NCBI GenBank assembly: GCA_022826725.1
Contig: JAJDUF010000019.1
Span: forward strand, 47,472 to 111,471
Length of the DNA stretch: 64,000 bases
DNA from: Chloroflexota bacterium
GTDB taxonomy: Bacteria; Chloroflexota; UBA11872; UBA12225; JAJDUF01
Direction: 5' to 3'
In this document: positions 59,768 to 64,000 of the stretch, one piece after another
Numbering within the stretch: the stretch's first letter is position 1
Layout of the letters: each line of letters begins with the position of its first letter
Notes under the pieces: model-generated
The model's database searches: none
What the model was told of the DNA's origin: nothing
What the model saw: only the letters and a program-made list of their open reading frames with translations
Made by a program: the position numbers and the translations under genes

Positions 59768-61849
59768 ATGGACACGTATGGAGCTGATCGCATCCGCAAT
59801 GTGGGCTTTCTAGGGCATATGAGTGCTGGCAAGACCACCCTGGCCGAGGCCATGTTGTTTCGTAGCGGCGCGACCAGCCGCATGGGCCGCGTGGAGGACG
59901 GTTCGACCGTAGCCGACTATGAGCCGGAGGAGATCAAGCGCGGTGGTTCCATCAACCTCGCGGTTGTCCCCGTGCAGTGGCAGGATCACAAGCTCAACAT
60001 CCTCGATACGCCCGGCTACGCCGACTTTGTCGGTGAGGTCGTCGAGGCGGTGCATGTCATTGACAGCGCGGTGATCTTTGTCGAGGCGGTGGCCGGTGTG
60101 CAGGTCGGCACCGAGCAGGTGTGGCAGCTTTGCGACGATCAGGAATTGCCGCGCGTCGTTGTCGTCAGCCGTCTTGACCGCGACAATGCCAGCTTCCGGC
60201 AAGCCGTCGAGCAGTTACGCGAGATGTACGGCACCAGGGTAGCGGCGGCACAACTGCCTATCGGCGAAGAGGGCGACTTTCGCGGTGTCGTGGACCTGAT
60301 TTCCGGCCAGGCGCTGTTCTTCGGCGACGACGGTGAGGTGACCGAGGGGGAAGTGCCGCCGGAGTTGCAAGACGACGTAGAGGCGTTCGCCGAGCAGTTG
60401 ACTGAGACCGTCGCCGAGACCGACGACGACTTGGTGCTGAAGTATCTGGAGGGCGAAGGCCTGACCCCCGAGGAAGTGCGCGAGGGTGTCAGGCAGGGCA
60501 TCGCCAGCCAGCAAGTCATTCCGGTGTTTGCGTGCGCCGCTACCGGCGACAAGGGAGTGCGCCAGCTCTTGGATGCGCTGGTTGCGCTGCTGCCGGCGGC
60601 CGCCGAGACCTCGATTACCGGCACGGACACCGGGGCCGGCAAGGCCAGCCAGTTGACCACCGCTGCGGACGGCCCACTCGCGGCGCGGGTCTTCAAGACC
60701 CTGGCCGATCCCTTTGTCGGCCGGTTGAGCTACTTCCGCGTCTATTCCGGGTCGTTCCGCTCCGATGCCCAAGTGTGGAATGCGGGCAAGGAAGAGTCCG
60801 AACGGGTGGGCCAAGTCCTCATGGTGCGCGGAAAAGATCAGGAGCCGGTGTCGCAGGTAGCCGCCGGCGACATCGGTGCCGTGGCCAAGCTGGCCGAAAC
60901 GGCCACCGGCGACACGATCTCCCAGCGTGAACAGCCCCGGCTGCTGCCGGCCATTCAATTCCCGGAGCCGGTGTATTCCGTCGCCGTGGTGCCTGAGGCG
61001 AAGAGCGACCTCGACCGCATGAGCAGCGCGGTGGCGCGGCTCCAGGAAGAGGACCTGACGCTCCGGGTCACACGCAGCGTGGAGACGGCACAGACGCTCC
61101 TCTCCGGCATGGGCGACTCGCACATTGATCTGAGCTTGGAGCGCATCCGCCGCAAGTTCGGTGCGAGTCTCAAGACGGAGCCGGTGAGGGTACCGTACCG
61201 TGAGACCATCATGGCAACGGCATCCGCCGAGGGCCGGCACGTGAAGCAGTCGGGTGGGCATGGTCAGTACGGAGTCTGCACGATTGAAGTCTCTCCCCGC
61301 TCCCGTGGCGAGGGTTACGAGTTCGTAGACAACATCGTCGGCGGCGTCATTAGTCAGGGCCTGCGCCCGGCCGTTGACAAAGGCGTGCGCGAAGCGATGG
61401 AGCGCGGCGTCCTGGCCGGCTATCCCATCGTGGACGTGCAGGTCCGGCTCTATGACGGCAAGGAGCACTCGGTCGATTCGTCGGAGATCGCCTTTCGGTT
61501 GGCCGGCTTGCAGGCGTTCCAGGCGGCGGTTCGGCAGGCCGGGCTGGTGCTGCTCGAACCGATTGTGCAGCTCGAAGTGCAGGTCCCGGAGGCCAACGCC
61601 GGCGACATCATTGCCGATCTCAACCAAAAGCGCGCGCGTATCCAAGGCATGGATACCGAGGGTGGCCATACGACGGTCATCACTGCCGACGGTCCGCAGG
61701 CCGAGTTTGTCCGCTACGCCACCGACTTGCGTTCCATCACCGGCGGCCGGGCATCCTTCAAGGTCGAGTTCTCCCACTACGAGGAAGTCCCTGCCCACGT
61801 GACCCAGCAGGTCGTCGCGGCCGCACGCGCAGCCCGCGAGAACGGGTAG
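59768..61849 (+). CDS. EF-G-like translational GTPase (EF-G2 type)
   Basis: A 693-residue relative of elongation factor G. The GTPase domain shows G1 GHMSAGKTT, G3 DTPGYADFV and a G4 that reads SRLDRD in place of NKxD; the G2 region reads RGGSINLA rather than RGITI. Domains II-V are present (PIVDVQVRL, VPEANAGDIIADL, GGHTTVITADGP). Length is normal for EF-G. The changes in G2 and G4 fit paralogues called EF-G2, whose roles are less clear than EF-G. The ATG at 59768 has GAGGAG 5 nt upstream; the frame to 59660 has no family sequence. No ribosomal-protein or EF-Tu genes are near. Confidence 0.9.
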   Translation: MDTYGADRIRNVGFLGHMSAGKTTLAEAMLFRSGATSRMGRVEDGSTVADYEPEEIKRGGSINLAVVPVQWQDHKLNILDTPGYADFVGEVVEAVHVIDSAVIFVEAVAGVQVGTEQVWQLCDDQELPRVVVVSRLDRDNASFRQAVEQLREMYGTRVAAAQLPIGEEGDFRGVVDLISGQALFFGDDGEVTEGEVPPELQDDVEAFAEQLTETVAETDDDLVLKYLEGEGLTPEEVREGVRQGIASQQVIPVFACAATGDKGVRQLLDALVALLPAAAETSITGTDTGAGKASQLTTAADGPLAARVFKTLADPFVGRLSYFRVYSGSFRSDAQVWNAGKEESERVGQVLMVRGKDQEPVSQVAAGDIGAVAKLAETATGDTISQREQPRLLPAIQFPEPVYSVAVVPEAKSDLDRMSSAVARLQEEDLTLRVTRSVETAQTLLSGMGDSHIDLSLERIRRKFGASLKTEPVRVPYRETIMATASAEGRHVKQSGGHGQYGVCTIEVSPRSRGEGYEFVDNIVGGVISQGLRPAVDKGVREAMERGVLAGYPIVDVQVRLYDGKEHSVDSSEIAFRLAGLQAFQAAVRQAGLVLLEPIVQLEVQVPEANAGDIIADLNQKRARIQGMDTEGGHTTVITADGPQAEFVRYATDLRSITGGRASFKVEFSHYEEVPAHVTQQVVAAARAARENG

Positions 61850-61909
61850 CGCCAGGCGTTCAGTGGGATACGCGGCGTCAACTGGGAGAGACGCCCGAAG
61901 ATGCTGGCG

Positions 61910-63178
61910 CTACGCCGGCGTCGTTGATCTACGCGCCGTGGTCTCCGGCAGCGTTACACGCAGCAGAACGACCGCGCCGACGGTGCTCATCAGGCCAGCC
62001 AGCCAGAACAGCGCGTTCAGCCCGACGGCATCCGCCAGCCGTCCCCCGACGAGCGGACCGAGCAGCATCCCGCTGGCGTACACGGCCTGAAAGACGCCCA
62101 TTGCCGTCGCTCGCTCCGTGGATGGCACGGCCAGGATACTCTGGCTCATCAGACTGGTCTGCAAGAGGCCGCGTGCCAGCCCGGCAATGCTCTGCGTCAG
62201 GATGAGGAGGGGCAACGCGGCCGTCTGCCGGAGACCGATGCCCAAGGCCAGCGCGGGGACCAACGGGATCGCGGCCGTCATCGCCGCATTAAGGAGGAAG
62301 CTGGCAGTGGTGGGACCACGAAAACCGAAGCGATTCACAACGGTAGGCGCCAAAAACTGCGCGGCCATCAACGACAAGACGCTGACTGCCGTGAGCAGTC
62401 CGAGATCGGCGCGATTGGCGCCCAGCTCATGGGCCGCGAAGACCGGCGTGAATCCGTAGATCGTGGTGAATTGGACATAGGTGTTCACCGCGGCGAGGCC
62501 GGCAACAAGCAGCAGCTGCGGATGGGTGCCCACCGCCACGAGGCGGCGCCAGGTGACCGGTGCCACGGCCGGGCCGGTCCTGGCCTCGACACACAGCCCG
62601 ACCACCACGATCCCGACCACGGCCGCCCCCGCCGAGAGATAGAAGGGCGTGTGCCATCCCCAGCTTTGGGCGGCAGCGCCGCCGATAAAGGTCGCCACGG
62701 CCTGACCGAGGCCGTTGGTGACGGCTAGGATAGCGACCGCCCGCGTCACCTGTGCCGGCGCGAAGTAGCCGGCGTACATCACGGTGATGACGACCCAGGC
62801 GCAAGCGCCGATGCCGGTCAGCGCCCGCGCGAAGATCAGGCCGGGTGGCGCCGGCATCCAGACGAACCAGAGTGCGCCCAGCCCCGCTGCACCCAGCCCG
62901 GCAATGACAAACGGCCGGCGCCGTCCCAAGAGGTCGGACCCGACTCCGACGGGAATACGCAGCAAGAACTGCATGATCCCGTAGGCACTGAGCATCACGC
63001 CGATTACGGTCAGGGAGGCGCCGTTCCGCTCGGCGTAGACCGGCAGGATGGGCACGTAGAAGTACAGCGCGATCCAAAAGCAAAAGTTCACGACCTGGAA
63101 CAGCCACGGACTGAACCGGCGACGGCGAGAGAGGCGCTGGCGCAGCGCGCTGGCAGCCGCGGCAGAGTTGATTACCAC
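61910..63178 (-). CDS. MFS transporter
   Basis: A 422-residue major facilitator with twelve helices. The loop 2-3 motif A is GVGSDLLGRRRPFVIAG and a degenerate second copy (VNRFGFRGPTT) lies in the second half. The N-terminal 20 residues are Arg-rich (LRQRLSRRRRFSPW). It is probably a proton-coupled exporter (drug or metabolite), since such motif-A proteins without substrate-binding acidic clusters are mostly exporters. It is convergent with the EF-G-like gene and has no operon partner. Substrate unknown. Confidence 0.92.
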   Translation of the reverse strand: MVINSAAAASALRQRLSRRRRFSPWLFQVVNFCFWIALYFYVPILPVYAERNGASLTVIGVMLSAYGIMQFLLRIPVGVGSDLLGRRRPFVIAGLGAAGLGALWFVWMPAPPGLIFARALTGIGACAWVVITVMYAGYFAPAQVTRAVAILAVTNGLGQAVATFIGGAAAQSWGWHTPFYLSAGAAVVGIVVVGLCVEARTGPAVAPVTWRRLVAVGTHPQLLLVAGLAAVNTYVQFTTIYGFTPVFAAHELGANRADLGLLTAVSVLSLMAAQFLAPTVVNRFGFRGPTTASFLLNAAMTAAIPLVPALALGIGLRQTAALPLLILTQSIAGLARGLLQTSLMSQSILAVPSTERATAMGVFQAVYASGMLLGPLVGGRLADAVGLNALFWLAGLMSTVGAVVLLRVTLPETTARRSTTPA

Positions 63179-63314
63179 GCTCCGAGTATAGGCGGCCCCG
63201 CCCCGGCACGCTCACCGCCGCAGATTCCCTGTCACTCCGGCTTCCCGCTACGCGCTACGTGCTCACTGCCGAGCGCCTTGGCCATCCGGTCGCCATGGGC
63301 TACGCTCTGGCACG

Positions 63315-63662
63315 ATGAGCGACGAGTTTGTGCGCGTCGGGCGCTTGCGCGATGTCCCGCCGGGCAAGCTGAAGCAGGTGCGGTGTGCCGGTCAGGACGT
63401 GACTATCGCTAACGTCAGCGGTACCATCTATGCCTTCGACGCCTATTGCCCGCACGCGGCATGGCCGCTGGCCTGGAGTGGTGTGGAGGTCGGTCCTCCG
63501 GCCCGTCTCCGCTGTGGGCTGCACGGCTGGCTGTTCGACCTGACGAGCGGCGACGCCATCCTGCCACCGGAGCCGCAGTGCTTACCCATCTGGGAGACGC
63601 GCGTCGTCGGCGAGCACATCGAAGTGCGACCGGCTGCAGCCGGCCAGCCGGCCGCAAAGTGA
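63315..63662 (+). CDS. Rieske [2Fe-2S] ferredoxin-type protein
   Basis: A 115-residue single-domain Rieske protein. The cluster ligands are Cys and His in CPHAAWPL and Cys and His in CGLHGWLFD, and the strand ending IEVRPA closes the fold. The ligand spacing is that of Rieske ferredoxins of dioxygenase type or of nitrite-reductase small subunits. No catalytic partner is next to it. The short MSDEFVRVGRL N-terminus is normal. It ends 15 bp before the -35 box of the rRNA promoter. Confidence 0.93.
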   Translation: MSDEFVRVGRLRDVPPGKLKQVRCAGQDVTIANVSGTIYAFDAYCPHAAWPLAWSGVEVGPPARLRCGLHGWLFDLTSGDAILPPEPQCLPIWETRVVGEHIEVRPAAAGQPAAK

Positions 63663-63676
63663 CCGGGCCGGCGTGT

Positions 63677-63705
63677 TTGCCGTCACTGCGGAGCCGTGCT
63701 ATAGT
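63677..63705 (+). promoter_or_regulatory. Likely rRNA operon promoter
   Basis: TTGCCG (63677-63682), a 17-bp spacer and TATAGT (63700-63705). It lies about 150 bp before the 16S start. The leader (63706-63855) holds stem-forming CTTCACAACTGAAG and GCTCCGAGGGAGC, fit for processing, and no ORF. Confidence 0.6.
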
Positions 63706-63855
63706 ACGAGTCTACTCGGTGGCAGAGCGCGTGCCGAGCGGGGACCTTCACAACTGAAGAGTAGTAAGAGGTAGCTTGCGATTGGTGAAGAAGCTAGGAC
63801 GCTTTCCAGTCAGAGTTTTGCAACGCTGACCATTGCTCCGAGGGAGCAGCGGTAT

Positions 63856-64000
<145 letters not shown>

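Noticed and set aside
60215..61798. 527-codon frame antisense to the EF-G-like gene
   Set aside because: No recognisable domain; codon pattern mirrors the sense gene, which has clear GTPase motifs.

Overview
The window is a 64 kb stretch of a GC-rich bacterial chromosome. It mixes housekeeping genes (ftsZ, nadK, recN, pyrE, proBA, a tRNA-Leu and the start of a 16S rRNA gene) with many accessory metabolic genes. The organism cannot be named from the sequence alone. The gene mix (CoxG/XdhC-type proteins, GAF-histidine-kinase/response-regulator hybrids, an extra EF-G-like GTPase, several Gfo/Idh and enolase-superfamily enzymes) and the 16S fragment would fit a Chloroflexota-like bacterium. This is a low-confidence inference.

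Layout. 1-11.9 kb: a truncated aldo/keto reductase, an SRPBCC protein, an enolase-superfamily enzyme, divergent ftsZ, a tRNA-Leu(UAG) on the minus strand, nadK-recN, a three-gene ABC-2 exporter operon, pyrE, a VOC protein and a CoaC-like flavoprotein. 12-16.6 kb: a methyltransferase gene broken by an in-frame TAA, then a two-component system beside a lipoprotein whose ~99-residue module is duplicated almost exactly. 16.4-28.1 kb: a carbohydrate/sugar-acid island with two five-bladed-propeller glycosidase-like proteins, an enolase-superfamily dehydratase, two Gfo/Idh dehydrogenases and an aldo/keto reductase. It is interrupted by a 788-residue kinase-regulator hybrid and by a rearranged, AT-rich patch with a near-consensus promoter and a 191-bp direct repeat. 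28.2-32.4 kb: an AT-richer cassette of three membrane proteins, then a three-gene operon of small membrane proteins. 32.5-37.5 kb: another Gfo/Idh protein and a 1257-residue fused ABC exporter.

37.6-52.4 kb carries three separate restriction-type loci: an MTase with a PD-ExK nuclease, an MTase with an SfiI-like nuclease, and a lone PLD-family nuclease. Between them lie CoxG/XdhC, an anchored hydrolase, an LPG-synthase-like flippase, a PHP phosphoesterase, an SPFH-RHH-unknown gene set and GT-C/GT87-type membrane glycosyltransferases. 52.4-64 kb: another GT39-like protein, a sugar isomerase, proBA, a GH42-like protein lacking the expected catalytic motif, an EF-G-like GTPase, an MFS exporter, a Rieske ferredoxin and the rRNA operon promoter.

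Two themes recur. First, GC-rich palindromic repeats lie between genes; two of them are translated inside membrane-protein genes. Second, isolated AT-richer genes (28.2-29.5, 38-40, 45-45.6, 46.8-47.3 and 51.5-52.3 kb) look horizontally acquired; most are nucleases, methyltransferases or envelope proteins. The best candidate for an undescribed system is the SPFH-RHH-unknown set at 46.8-48.6 kb, whose promoter overlaps a dyad.
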